A stretch of 64,000 nucleotides of DNA from Saccharomycopsis crataegensis (GCF_037102585.1 NW_027043824.1:310001-374000); one strand, 5' to 3'. Numbered from the stretch's first letter, positions 9,742-21,124 are shown. A program made the numbers and translations. The notes: generated from the letters alone by a model not told the origin.

Positions 9742-10983
9742 AGAGGGAAGAAATATTTTTATTATCTCTCTCAGCCACTTGGGGTTTCGGCATATAAGGG
9801 AAGTTCAAGAAGCGCTCCAAACTAATACATCACTACTATAAAATCGCTAATGATCAAATCAATACATTGCTATTATAAACTCGCTAATAATTGATTCATA
9901 TCGGTGCTATTTTTGCTGCTTCCATTTTTTTTTTTTTGCTCATTCATTTTTTCTTGCGTCGTTTCATTATTTATTATGTTTTTTTTTCTTGGTGGTTCTT
10001 CTTTCAAATTGGCTAGATGATTGTTGTTGTGCTTCAATAAATCTCATTTGAAGTTTATTCAAATTTTTTTTTCCATTTCCAAACCGATGTAAGGGAACAT
10101 TATACAGGTATATAACCTAAAGCATCAGGTAAAACAGAATAACCGTGCAATAGTATATTGGAGTTTTTGATGCTGATTATTTAAACACTGCAAATGGCCA
10201 ATTTGAATTCGTCATATAACCAGGGACAAAAATACAGTCAAGCTTCGTCACACCAATCTTCTTTCTTTTTGCTTATCATTCAACACCACTCTAATCTTTG
10301 CTCGATAAAGTGGCATAGAAATGCATAAACTAAGAGATATGTTTAGCAAATCAATAGATTTTTTTTTTGACCATTAAACCACTGTTAATATATAAACATA
10401 CATGGTATAATCATTTAGCCTCTGACGAACCTATCTAGCGACGGTTAATGATATTGCAGTTGATCTGTTATAATTTGAGGGAACCACCTTTAATGAAAAG
10501 TTGTATCCTTATGATTTTCAAAAATGTTTACTTTACATTCCTGTCTTAATTGCCAAAGAGACCATCATGATATAGAAAGTTTGGAAATGAAATAGCTTTT
10601 GTAGAATGTTCATCCGTATGAAAATCCACAAGACGATGATACGAAAAGGAATAAAACCATCTCAAATAATATTTATTGAAACACAACAATCAAATATATA
10701 TGTATATACCTAGCAAATTTACGGCAGATAAGCACCAAGAAAAAACCTGATAAATAATGTAAACGACGAGAGAAGAAATAAATAAGCAAAAAAAAATGGA
10801 AGCAGAAAAAATAGCACTGGTATGAATTAATTATTAGCGAGCTTATAATGATTGCCAATGTATTGATTTGAGTATCAGCGATTTTATAGTAGTGATGTAT
10901 TGACTTGAAGCGCCGTTTGAAATTCTCTCACATGTCAAGGCCCCAGCACGCTGATAGAGATGATAAAAATACGTCATCAGTCT
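9742..10983. other. Intergenic region between the convergent nuclease-kinase copies
   Basis: The outer parts are the homologous 3' flanks of the two copies. The central 585 bp (about 10056-10640) is unique, AT-rich and shows no open frame of note, no tRNA and no terminal repeats. I see no resolvase or transposase signature in it. Confidence 0.7.
9824..9897 (+). repeat. Two 37-bp imperfect tandem units in the 3' flank of copy 1
   Basis: Units at 9824-9860 and 9861-9897 both follow the pattern AATACAT..CTA..ATAAA.TCGCTAAT. The same pair is present 3' of copy 2 (10901-10865 and 10864-10824), so the tandem arrangement predates the split of the two copies. Confidence 0.7.
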
Positions 10984-13422
10984 TTAGACTTCAATTTTTT
11001 CCAATTTTTTCCAAAATTCATCTTTTAAATCTTTGTTCAAAAAAGCAAGTTCCACTTCTGTTGCCTTTTCTGCGAACAAAATGTGCAAATCTTTCGATTC
11101 CGCGCCAATGCTCAAACTCTCCTTTAGCTCCAATGTATTATTAACAAACTCTCTCATTATAGGTGCACAAAAATTACCAAGTTTTTTATCAACAATTTGA
11201 AAAAGTTTTTCGTAATCATGCTCAAAAACCAGCTTCAAATTATCCACCTTATTCAAATACTTTTCCAATTTCTTTTTTAGATTCTTTCCAAATGCTTTTC
11301 CACTTGTTGTTGTTGATGAAGAAAATCCGAAATCAATTAGTTTGATGTCAACCAAGTTTTTGACAAATAGGTTGGCGCCTCGAATATCACCGTGGCCCAC
11401 CCCAGCACAGTGAATTTTACTGATACAAATCAATGCAGACCTCAAAAATCTCCTTCCATCAGAATCACTCTTGAGTGAGTAACCACTGAAGAGCTCATAT
11501 CCAGAGCCAGCAAGGTTTTCCAATTTAATATAAGGACCCTCCGTATATGTCAAATCTTTATCTTGTTCTACTTTCTCTGGAACAGAAATATTTTTATTGT
11601 AAGAGTAAATAAAACCTCTTTCATAAATATTGGGGATTAATTCTTTGGTGTTTTCATTGGCGGTCAAAAACGCGTATGACGTAATCTCATTAATGAAGAG
11701 ACTAGTGTAGTAATAGAATGTGTCCTTGTGGATATCGAAACTGTCGTCTCTGGTTGAGAACACATTTGGAGAGCATCGAAGGTAGTCAAATATTTTATAT
11801 AATCCATCCTCAAAACCTATGACGAGAGACCATGCACTGTAGGCTTTGCCTCCAAAAACAACCCTTGGTTTGCTTGTAGAAAACTCTTTCCACACCAATC
11901 TGCTTTTCTTACCTTCACCATAAGCAGATTTATTGGCTTCGGAAAACTTTTCTATCCTTCTCCTCAAATTTTTATCATATTCACCTGAATTTATCCTCCA
12001 ATTTTCATCAACACTACTCTTCAAACCCTGATCGTACCGAGTTCCAAGAAAATCTTTCTGCTTTGCACTGGTAATGTCCTCGAACGCAGAGTGCAAATAA
12101 TCGTATATCAATACTCTGTTGATATCGCTGCCAAGGGATCTTTGTTCTTTTAGCTTAGATGAGAATGCAGCAAGCAACCTTTTAGTAAACGTGTTCGCAA
12201 TCTTATCTCTCCTGGTCAATTTTGGTTGCGATTTTCTGGCTTCCAATGCTGTTTTCAAGAACCTGAACATTTCATAACCAAGAGGCTCTTTTGATGTGTC
12301 AATGGTTTGATAAGTGATCACCCCATCGGCCACAAATTGGAAATACATTCTCGCGCAATTGTCAAAATCCAACTTTATATAGTTCTCGTCCTCCATATTT
12401 TCAGCTAGTCTGTTCCAGTCAAACTTAACGAGAGTAAGGGATGATTCGTCGGCCAATATGCCTGTGAGAGCCCTTGAGGCCAAAATTTGGATTATCAATT
12501 GATTGATACTTCTCAAGAAGAAGAACGCTTTCGGACTGAAACCAAAATACTGTGGCAATTCTCCCTTATATTCTTGGTATTCCATTTGAAATTTATTTAA
12601 ACTTTCAGAGAGAGAATGTGGTTGTTTGTATTTGAGCTCAATAGATGTTATGTATTCACCAACTTTTTCACTTTCTCTATATTCAATCACAATGTCAGGC
12701 TCGGATACTATATTTTCTCCAATGGGAAATGACAATTGTGTTTTCGTTCCTAACACAAAATTTGAGCTCCCAATCAATGGGAAAATTAAAAATACATTTA
12801 TCAAAATGGATTCGAAAAAACTTTGAAAAGTGGACTCATTTACAACTGATTGAATTTTCTGATAAAATTTCAGGATTCCCTCGAAATTTTTGCTTCTTAG
12901 AACATCGCTAACCTCGCTCAACAACAGCAATTCAGCAAGCGGTGCAAAATAGAACATAGGAAGTTGAGAGTCGGCCCTTCTCCTTTTGGTATAATCTTCA
13001 ACTGTTTTGAAACCTATTAACCGTCGACTGCTTGTTTCTGTTGTATTTTGGTTGGTACCTTTTCCTTTTTCCTCCTCTTCAGCTTTTTCTACAAAACAGT
13101 TTTTGTTAAATATGAAGTTGAGGGTGGCAAACAAGCCAAAAACAGGTTTCTCATAAAATTTCATTTTCTTTGTGTAATCGGTGACAATTTCTCCACAGGC
13201 CCACCTAGTGTCACCTAAACTTGAAAAATCAAAACTACTTTTGGGAAGCGAGCCTTTTTTCACTTTGCCTTTGAATTCATTGAATGCGGATTTCAATGAT
13301 GAAATCCCTACTGTTTTAGATGCAGCTTCTTCCATCCCTGGAGGAATTTTCTCTTTTCCTTTTCTGGCTTTTTTTCGTGGAGGTTGAGTAGGGCTGCTCA
13401 GTGATGGCCTTGTTCTTTCCAT
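10984..13422 (-). CDS. Large nuclease-like plus kinase-like protein, copy 2
   Basis: Paralogue of copy 1, 812 residues from the ATG at 13422 (the frame is open slightly further to a TTG). Same order: N-terminal basic PRKKARKGKEK; middle region with Asp243 (SEPDIVIEY) and Glu262-Leu-Lys264 (SIELKYK); kinase region with LYKIFDYLRC, INEITSYA, His677-Gly-Asp679 (VGHGDIRGAN) and Asp697-Phe-Gly. Spacing of Asp-Phe-Gly after the catalytic Asp (18 residues) is identical in both copies. Strongest identity covers FYFAP, ILASRALTGILADES, ARMYFQF and the kinase loops; the N-terminal linker and region around residues 180-240 diverge. All putative catalytic residues are kept, arguing for selection on both domains. 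No function is proven. Confidence 0.82.
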   Translation of the reverse strand: MERTRPSLSSPTQPPRKKARKGKEKIPPGMEEAASKTVGISSLKSAFNEFKGKVKKGSLPKSSFDFSSLGDTRWACGEIVTDYTKKMKFYEKPVFGLFATLNFIFNKNCFVEKAEEEEKGKGTNQNTTETSSRRLIGFKTVEDYTKRRRADSQLPMFYFAPLAELLLLSEVSDVLRSKNFEGILKFYQKIQSVVNESTFQSFFESILINVFLIFPLIGSSNFVLGTKTQLSFPIGENIVSEPDIVIEYRESEKVGEYITSIELKYKQPHSLSESLNKFQMEYQEYKGELPQYFGFSPKAFFFLRSINQLIIQILASRALTGILADESSLTLVKFDWNRLAENMEDENYIKLDFDNCARMYFQFVADGVITYQTIDTSKEPLGYEMFRFLKTALEARKSQPKLTRRDKIANTFTKRLLAAFSSKLKEQRSLGSDINRVLIYDYLHSAFEDITSAKQKDFLGTRYDQGLKSSVDENWRINSGEYDKNLRRRIEKFSEANKSAYGEGKKSRLVWKEFSTSKPRVVFGGKAYSAWSLVIGFEDGLYKIFDYLRCSPNVFSTRDDSFDIHKDTFYYYTSLFINEITSYAFLTANENTKELIPNIYERGFIYSYNKNISVPEKVEQDKDLTYTEGPYIKLENLAGSGYELFSGYSLKSDSDGRRFLRSALICISKIHCAGVGHGDIRGANLFVKNLVDIKLIDFGFSSSTTTSGKAFGKNLKKKLEKYLNKVDNLKLVFEHDYEKLFQIVDKKLGNFCAPIMREFVNNTLELKESLSIGAESKDLHILFAEKATEVELAFLNKDLKDEFWKKLEKIEV

Positions 13423-13611
13423 TTTCGGGATCAATGGATCAAATACTATTCTGCTTTATCCAAGAGGAGAATTCTCTGCTTCACATATACACAGATGTAT
13501 GATTCTTCAGATAATTCTCAATATGTGTTTTCTGATGCAATTATCATGTTTGATTTATAACAAAATACAGTAAAGTGAATTAGAGAATGTGGGAAGAGAG
13601 ATGAGAAAGGA

Positions 13612-13666
13612 TGATGAAAATTAAGGATTCGCCCACACTTTTGGACCCTGCATTGGTGATCACGTG
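13612..13666 (-). promoter_or_regulatory. Conserved promoter block of nuclease-kinase copy 2
   Basis: Minus-strand counterpart of 6918-6972: CACGTGATCACC.ATGCAGG, then GTGGGCGAATCCTTAATTTT. It lies about 190-245 bp upstream of the copy 2 ATG. CACGTG is at 13661-13666. Confidence 0.75.
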
Positions 13667-13875
13667 TACAATCGATCAATATGTCAGTCCCCAACCATGA
13701 AATCGTCGTACACCCTGCACAAAAAAGGAAGAGTGCGTACTAAACCAGTTCTTGAAAGAAAGTGAACTGAAAAATAGAAATATGGAAATGAGACAGCACA
13801 AAGAAGCACAAAAACTTATAATATAACCAACAGGAAGAAACAAAGATAAGGCATATTTGAAATGAAATCCTAAAC

Positions 13876-13923
<48 letters not shown>
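13876..13923 (+). repeat. (GAT)16 microsatellite
   Basis: Sixteen perfect GAT triplets. The opposite strand reads as a poly-Ser open frame, which I take as a by-product of the repeat. Confidence 0.95.
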
Positions 13924-13924
<1 letters not shown>

Positions 13925-14682
13925 CGACCGACAATAAATAGATTTTTTTTTTTTTTTTTTTTAACGTAGATGCTTCTTCACTTAATATTTATACAAGAAT
14001 AATAATGCAGACTTTGAGATTCATTATTATACATTCCTTAACCACTCTTTTAGATTACTGATAATAATTTCAAAAGCCTTTTTTCTTCTGTAATTTTAAC
14101 CTACCTTCAAAGTCACCTCCTTTAGTCAAAAAATGTAATCCTGTTAACCATGGTTTTCTGTGGGGGAACTTTTGCTTTGACAAAAAATTCATTAGTGTTC
14201 TCAATATCCATGGGTTCATAATAATATATGTGATTGGACGATAGTACAGTAGGCTTACCTCTTGGTGCCTTACCAACAATTGGAATTGTTTGGGATCATC
14301 TGTTGGATCATCATACTGAATGCCATGTCAATAACAAAAAAATTCTCTTGCTTCTAGGTTGAGGCATTCGGAGATTCTCCTTAACATTATAAATTCCAAT
14401 TATGTGATTAAATTCAAAGTCTTGCCTTCTTTTTCTATATATATTCGAAATAATAAGCAATGTTCGCTTGTGACTCATGATCCGTCAAAACAGAATCGAT
14501 GCTCTCAAGTTAAAAGTAAGTGACATTCTTTAAATTCTTGTGGATTATCGTGTTTATTTGTTTTTTCACGTAATAGCAAAATTTAAAAAGTGATATGGAT
14601 TCTGGGTATGTATATATATATAGTGCTTTGTTTAAACTTACACGTTATCGATCAAAATTAAAGGATTATCAAATCTAATAAG

Positions 14683-14744
14683 ATGCTAAATATTGAAATA
14701 TATGTATAGAATGCTAAGTATTGAAATATATGTATATAATGCTA
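14683..14744 (+). repeat. 28-bp tandem repeat, two copies plus a partial
   Basis: Units at 14683-14710 and 14711-14738 share ATGCTAA.TATTGAAATATATGTAT and differ at a few bases; a third begins ATGCTA. It lies just 3' of the SCC2 stop side. Confidence 0.85.
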
Positions 14745-14823
14745 CAGGGGCTAGATGGAATATAACCTAATATCAGCCCCAATATCCAGAGTACAGAAAT
14801 AGCCCGTGACGAAATGAGTGATA

Positions 14824-17800
14824 TTAATCACAATCACTACCTTCTTCCTCTGATAAGTACTCAGCTCCTTCCTTTACTTCCTCTTCCACGAAGCTAGTCT
14901 TGAAAGGTTTGTTGAAAAATAAATCAATGAATGTAGAGCACACATTTTTGCACTCCCCATAGGCATTGGGATCTGACAAATTACACAAAGGTTCAATTCT
15001 CAAATTTTTTCTATTCCCAATGGCCAATGGCATCAGAAGGTCCTTCTCAACTCTATGAGGATTAAAGTCTCTCAATTTGGAGCTCAGAATTCGATATTGT
15101 TCACATATAAAGCTTTTGTATTTGTAAAGGCATATAAATGCCTGGGATACGTAAGCAAGCTTTTTCCAATTTTCCAATTCACTATTATTTAGGATTTTCT
15201 GTTGGTGTTTTGAGTCGATAATTTCCTCATTCTCTTGTTCTGGAGACGAAAGAAGTTCAAACTGATCTTGTAAAGTAGCTGCATGTTTTAACAAATGCTT
15301 ATTAATGGATTGACAAACAAGATAATATTCTTCTAGTGTACTCAACTCCACTTTCCCTAGTCTTGCCACAACGGACTCCACGTAGTTCTTATATTTCTCA
15401 CAATACCCCACATCATTTTTTATCACATCTATAGTGTTGAAAGATTTACTCAATGATATTAGAAATTTCTTCTTAGAAGCTCTGGAGGTGCACAAGATTT
15501 GATAAAATTCCTTAAAAGCATTGACATCCACGGCATTTGGGTATTTGCTTGAGTGCCTTGAAAATGATAGTTTAAGTCCTTCAATATATCGACTTTCAAC
15601 CAAAGTCTCATGTTTGTTGTGAAGATTCCGATGCATTTCATGAGCCAAGCGTCGGATGAAGTTACTACCAGAGAACTCAAGAGCAATGATAGTGGTGATA
15701 ACAAGCCTTGGGTTTGCAAAACCTTGCTTTACTGTTTGTTCAAGAAAGTTCACAAAGATATAAGTGTTTTGATATTGAAGCAAACATAAGGCCAATACTT
15801 TCTCCAAGTATCTTTGGACTATGGGAGCACAAATTCCATCATTCTCTTTAGATGAATAAGTACCGTGAAAAACATTCACATCAAGTTTGATATCGCTGGA
15901 CGTGCTAATTCCAAGTCCAGCCTTTTTGATTGCATTTTCTTCTTCTTGTATCAAGAAATCGGTGATCCCTTGAACAATCACTTCTTTAACATCAAGGTTG
16001 GTTTCATCAGGTTTGGCGAATTCACGATCAATGATTTTTAGGACAGATTCAGAAATAAAAAGCTTTGCATGATTACTACATACAGAAATCAAATTTCTGA
16101 TAGCAACTCGGCGGATTTGGTTACTTGCCAGCTCCTTGCAAAAAGAGAGAATGTACTTGGTTATAACACTTGTTATACTTTCCCCATCCTTGAGTCCAAT
16201 TTTAGCCAGAGCAAATAAATCGCGATTTTTCTCAAAGTTGCAGTACCTTCCAAATGATCCAATCAAATATAAAAGCCTCAACAATTTCGGTTCTGTGGCA
16301 CTTAATTGGGAGCGTTGAATCTTATCCACAAATGGTTTGATTAGCTTAAGACAGGAGATACATGCGTTAGCCAACTTGGAGGTATCTTTGTCCATAATAG
16401 ACAACGCCCAAATACAAGGCATAGCTTCATTCAACTCACGAACATTAAATTTGGTCAATCTTTTAAGCAATGACAATTGCGAATCTTTTATGAACTGAGG
16501 ACGTAAAGAGGTAGCTTGGGGCAATGCGTTCTTGAAAATTTGTAAAGCGTGATAACAAATGGCACTAGTGGTGGAATTATCATCATTTAAATAAGGCAGT
16601 AGTAACATTAATTGGTCTTGAGAGATCAATGACCCGCTGCATTTACTTAATACTGCCAACAAACCGATAAATCGCTCCACCTTGTCACCATGTTTTGGAT
16701 CATCTGTATGCTTAATAGCGTAATCAATCAATTTCTCGATGTACACTTGAAGGATTTCCATTATTTCGTCATGCTTTAATGAGAAGCTAATTTTTCTTCT
16801 GTGCTGGGTACCTTTCTCTCCATTAAATAGCACGAATTGGCGAGCAAATTCTTCAAATAGGGACCAGACCTTATCACTTTTGTGGATAGCACTAGTGATA
16901 ATATCCGCTCCATCAAGAACTAGGTCAGTGACAATGAAATCATTAGTGGCCTTTTTTGCCAATTCTTTTTGAATCACTGTGAACCAGATATCAATCAAGT
17001 TTTTAGCAGCCATATCAATTATCAGAGCATCTTCATGGTGCATGGCCCTTAGCAAATTAGTAGCGATCAAGACTTTGAGCTCTTTGTATTCAGTGTCAGT
17101 GTAAACCAGGTTTATAAGTTTCAAAATACGGCGCTGCACTGCAGCGGAGGGATCATTTATTCTTTCAATTACTGCTCGCTGAAAGTCATGTTTTATAGCA
17201 GGGGAATTATTTTCAGGTGAATCAGGAACCTCGTTGCTATTTGGTTTACTGTTAATAATGTACTGACAAATCAAATCAATTATAGCATCCCTCACTAGCG
17301 GCGATTGATCATTTAGTCGCCCTAGCAACACCTTCCTCAAAGATGAATTATCAAGAATAGTTGCGTCACGTTTAACAACTAAGGAAAGATTCTTGATGGC
17401 CCTAGTACGAGATTTGACCTTGGAATGGTTCAATGAATTTAGAACCAAACTGAGGAAAGCATCGTATAGGTTCATTAAGTTTTGTGAGGCTAGAACATGA
17501 TTATAATTAGCAAGCGATGTATTATTTGAAGAATCTTCAGATTTAAGGTCTGCATCAGTTATAAAATCAAGACTCTTATCATTGATATGGGAAATATACT
17601 TCAAAAAAACGCCTTCAACCTTTCGGTACAATGCAGAGTTTGAGTTCAACTTCTTTTCGATGTTTCGCTGCTTCTTTATTATAGTGAGTTCCTTCAATAA
17701 GTCATCTTCCTTTGTGACAGCAGTTTCACCATTATCATTTTCTTCATCCTTTAATGCATTCTCCACAAATTCTAGCTTCAAATATTCCACTGACTGTAAC

Positions 17801-20295
17801 CATTTAAATACAAAGAATCGAAAATTAGGTTCGAAGAATTTGTTGATGCTGGATAGATATTTCAAGTAACTCAAACAGGACTCATTTCTATCGACCAAAT
17901 CTTGGAAGCCACTAACACTCATTGACACTGATAGCATTAATTTCCTACTATCGTGGTTCTCTTCAATGTTTTTGATCTTTTTCTTTAAAGCCAATATCTT
18001 GCAGCCAATAAGCCCAATCATTTCTAGAGCAAAAGTCTCCACTGTCGCAGCATATTTGCCAGATGTGAATACATACATCAAAATATTCATTATTGCTAGG
18101 ACCAATGTTTCAGCACCGGCCCATTCAGGCAAAGAAATAAGAGAAAGTAAGTCTTCAAGGAAGTTTTCAACCAATGTTTTATGGGCAGCGTCCGGGTTGT
18201 CTGATAATTTAATAATCATGAATGAAGCAATTTGGCCGCATACTGTATTGAGAGAATTCCGTTCGTTCTCCATAAATTTTTGAAAATTGGATATTTCTTG
18301 ATACAATTTTGATTTCTCCTTTGATGATATTTTAATTTTCCCGGTCTTGGGATCGGTAATGAAAATTGAAGTTTGAAATGTTTCATAATATGAAGATTTA
18401 AACAAGAAATTTTTCCAAATTGGGATAGAGAATGTATAGTTAGCCAAGTCATAGGCCTGAACCAAGCGAAGTACGAGAATTGTAAACAGCTGAACATTTA
18501 GACCCCTTTGATTAAGTTTGAATTGTCTCAGAGCGTTATGCTTTGTGTTTCCAAGGGTTTGAATATTGAAGTTATTGAGAATTTCTTCAAGAATGAAAGA
18601 CCTTTGACTTTGATACTTTCGGAATATTGATACCAAAATATCCATGCCTGTATTCTTAAGAACCTGGATCGTGTTTTCAGATAAAATTTTCGATGATGCT
18701 GACTTATTAACCGCAGATAATTTTTGATCGAAAAAAAGCATTTGAATGCAAAGATACTCCAATTTTGTAAGCAAATATTCATTTAATCTGGAGTGTATGT
18801 GTGTACTTTGCAGTTTGCTATTATTTTTTGGTGCTTCTAAATTGGTGTACTTATCGATTTTTTTCAATGCTTGAATGAGTAAATTGACAGGGCTGAACAA
18901 TTCATTTTTCAATTTATCAAATATTTTAGAATCGAATATTTGAATCTCATTAAACCCACTTAGCAATGGCAACAAAAATTCCTCCGTGAAATTTGCTACA
19001 AATTCAATTAATGGCGCCAAGTAGTCTTCTAAATATAACATTTGTTCTTTTCTTCCAGAAAGAAAAATGATGAGGATAACCGAGCATGATCGTAGAGCAT
19101 TTCTAACCAAACTTAGGGAATTAAGGGTATCATTAGATAAATGGCCAGAAAAAATTTGACGAAATGATTCGTCAAATTGAATTGTTAACCCATGTTTTAT
19201 GGAAATCGCACATAGGGCCTCAATTCTCGACAAATATCTACTATCAAGCACGTTATTCTGATGAGCGCTGCCGTGCAAGTCATCTGATTTCACCATATCT
19301 TCACTAAATATCCTATTTAGCAAATCTTCAATATTGGATAAAAGTTCATTATTCAAAACGTAGGTGGCATCACCATCAGTGAAGCACGTCGATGTGTTTT
19401 TAGTAGGATCCGCAGATACGAAAAATCTGCTCAAACTTGACGAAGTGATGGCGTCATCAAGACCAATGGAGTTAATTAGACCAATCAATTGGTTTATTGA
19501 CAGTAATTGTAACTCATTCGGATCAATGTAGACTTTATGAGAGGTTTCAATGTTGTCAGAAGTATTCATGACAACTTCTTTTTTAGATTCCTCGGTGATT
19601 TTGCGTTTCTTTAATGATGGCGCTTCGTAGAACATGTCGAGAGACGATAAGTCCTTAATAGGGGACAATGGCAGGGACATGGTGGCTTCGGATGGCTCTT
19701 GAGATATTGTGGATTTGGAAGGATTTTTAGTTTCACTTGCGGTATTCTCGCTGACAGGAATGTTAAATATAGTATCTAGGAGCTGTTCACCTATGTAGGA
19801 TTCAGAATGCAATTTAAGGTCTGTGTTGGGTTTATCATTATTAATGTGAGATGAGGGTTCTTGAGGCTCGCCAACAGCGAATACGCCTTTGAAGTTCAAT
19901 TTTTCATAGCTAGTGGAAGATTCTGCTTGAACTAGTTCTTTCATGTAAGTAACAATTGGTTCCAAGTAGGTATCCTTTGTGGCTAAACTCGACCAGACTT
20001 GTGCGAGAGTACTGATCTTGGTGCTAGGGTTGGCGACTGAAATGTCTTGTAGGTGGATATTATAGGAGGAGCTGAGAGTCGAAACTTTTTTGAAAAAAAG
20101 AGTTGTTTGTTAGTAAGAAAAGGGGAAACAGAGACTGAAGGAACTTGTGAAATACATATATATATATACACCAGCGCTTAACAGATGTGATGAGGCGCAT
20201 GAATGATACTTACCATCTTGAGAAGGAATGAGGTACTTGAGAGGAGTGAAGCCAAACGCTTCCTCCTGTGAAGTGGGGATCTCCTTCTTCCTCAT
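14824..20295 (-). CDS. SCC2: Cohesin loader subunit Scc2 (NIPBL/Mis4), two exons
   Basis: HEAT-repeat protein that, with Scc4, loads cohesin onto chromosomes. Exon 1 is 20295-20214 and exon 2 is 20084-14824, giving 1780 residues. Exon 2 alone opens only at a TTG, so the upstream exon is needed; splicing is in frame and supplies the PLKYLIP motif seen near the N-terminus of yeast Scc2. The family signature RTRAIKNLSL..V followed by RLNDQSPLVRDAIIDLI is present in the centre. A lysine-rich NLS-like KKRKI lies in the N-terminal third, and the C-terminus is acidic (EYLSEEEGSDCD). It is longer than S. cerevisiae Scc2 (about 1493) mainly through low-complexity linkers. Confidence 0.92.
20085..20213 (-). 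other. SCC2: SCC2 intron
   Basis: 129-nt intron with GTAAGT donor, TTACTAAC branch box and AAAAAAG acceptor. A codon is split: G before, TT after, giving Val28. Frame continuity through 1780 codons supports the model. Confidence 0.9.
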
Positions 20296-20446
20296 TGATA
20301 TTGATGGGGTCTGTGTGATCTATTTATCCATGTAACACACGCATATATATATCCACATGTGGAGGGTCGTCGCATTTTCACTGTGTTTACCGTTGGAAAT
20401 TTTTTTTTTTTTTTTTTTTTTTATTTGATTTTATTTTCTTTGGCGA

Positions 20447-20458
20447 GCGCGTACGCGC
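20447..20458. promoter_or_regulatory. 12-bp palindrome GCGCGTACGCGC, MCB-like
   Basis: A perfect CG-only-flanked palindrome in AT-rich surroundings, 152 bp upstream of the SCC2 ATG. It contains the CGCGT/ACGCG core of MluI cell-cycle boxes bound by MBF, though not the exact ACGCGT. Cohesion genes in fungi are often G1/S regulated, so the position is suggestive. Confidence 0.45.
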
Positions 20459-20670
20459 GTAATGAGGATTCCGCCATTAACTGGTGGTTCAAGAACAGGC
20501 AATGAATGGAACAACCTACCTACTGTTGTGTGATGAGACGCTTTCTCGATGGACTATACAAATACAGGGATTAGAACCCCTAATATGATATAATACAATA
20601 TCAATGGACATCTACATGGTCGAGAATATCAGCCTACTATGATGAGCTTAGCTACGATGATAAACACACA

Positions 20671-20733
20671 AAAAAAAAGAAAAAGAAAAAGAAAAAGAAA
20701 AAGAAAAAGAAAAAGAAAAAGAAAAAGAAAAAG
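20671..20733 (+). repeat. (AAAAAG)n microsatellite
   Basis: About ten hexanucleotide units, nearly perfect, in the SCC2/fumarate reductase intergenic region. Confidence 0.92.
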
Positions 20734-21124
20734 AGGGAAAACACAAATGAGAGTCTCCAGACCATTATTGATTGAGCAGTGCTACATGTATGATGTGCCA
20801 TTACCCCAATTTAAATTAGTATAATATAATTCTTGTTGCAAGTCGTCGAACCCCGGAAGGATGCTGCTGTGGGTGGTGCAAGCACAGCCAGGGTAACGCC
20901 CATGTTTAGCCTCTGGCTGCCTCGGGAGGTACTAGCCGATGGCAGCGATGGCTGCTGACATTTATGACGTGAACCGATTGGATTTGCTCCGCATTTCACC
21001 AGGACATAAGGAAAAAAAAAAACAACCATGAGATTGCAAATAAATTGGACCGTGCCCTTATAATCAAAATTCTCCTGCTTCCTTAACTTTTATCAACACT
21101 AACTGCTGGTAAAAATATCCTCCA

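Larger units (their letters stand above)
6918..10055 (+). repeat. Left arm of a large inverted duplication (nuclease-kinase unit)
   Basis: Promoter block, coding region and about 310 bp of 3' flank are homologous to 13666-10640 on the opposite strand. Homology starts at CACGTG and fades after a GATTGTTGT..TTCAATAAAT stretch near 10018-10055. Protein divergence between arms is substantial, so the duplication is not recent, or the copies were brought together separately. Arm limits are by eye, within some tens of bases at the 3' side. Confidence 0.8.
10640..13666 (-). repeat. Right arm of the large inverted duplication
   Basis: Mirror partner of 6918-10055, containing nuclease-kinase copy 2 with its promoter block and 3' flank. 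Arms of about 3 kb separated by about 585 bp could in principle pair or recombine, inverting the spacer. Confidence 0.8.
13423..14823. other. Intergenic region between copy 2 and SCC2, repeat-rich
   Basis: After the copy 2 promoter the region holds a GAT microsatellite, a poly-T run, a possible decayed coding fragment on the minus strand around 14070-14345, and a 28-bp tandem repeat. GGGGCT and AGCCCC near 14746-14778 form a short inverted repeat. No intact gene supported. Confidence 0.55.
20296..21124. promoter_or_regulatory. Divergent promoter region, SCC2 / fumarate reductase
   Basis: Contains a long T-run at about 20399-20422, the CG-rich palindrome at 20447-20458, and an (AAAAAG)n tract at about 20671-20733. 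No gene seen. Confidence 0.6.

Noticed and set aside
6918-13666. Inverted repeat as a centromere of the Candida tropicalis type
   Set aside because: The arms are protein-coding with conserved catalytic residues and the spacer is short and unremarkable; a centromere core would be larger and gene-free.
13740-13934. Serine-rich open frame
   Set aside because: Created by the (GAT)16 repeat read on the other strand.
14482-14660. Possible two-exon mini-gene on the plus strand starting MIRQNRIDALKLK with a GTAAGT donor
   Set aside because: No TACTAAC branch box before the acceptor, the second exon runs into low-complexity TA repeats, and no homology is recognised.
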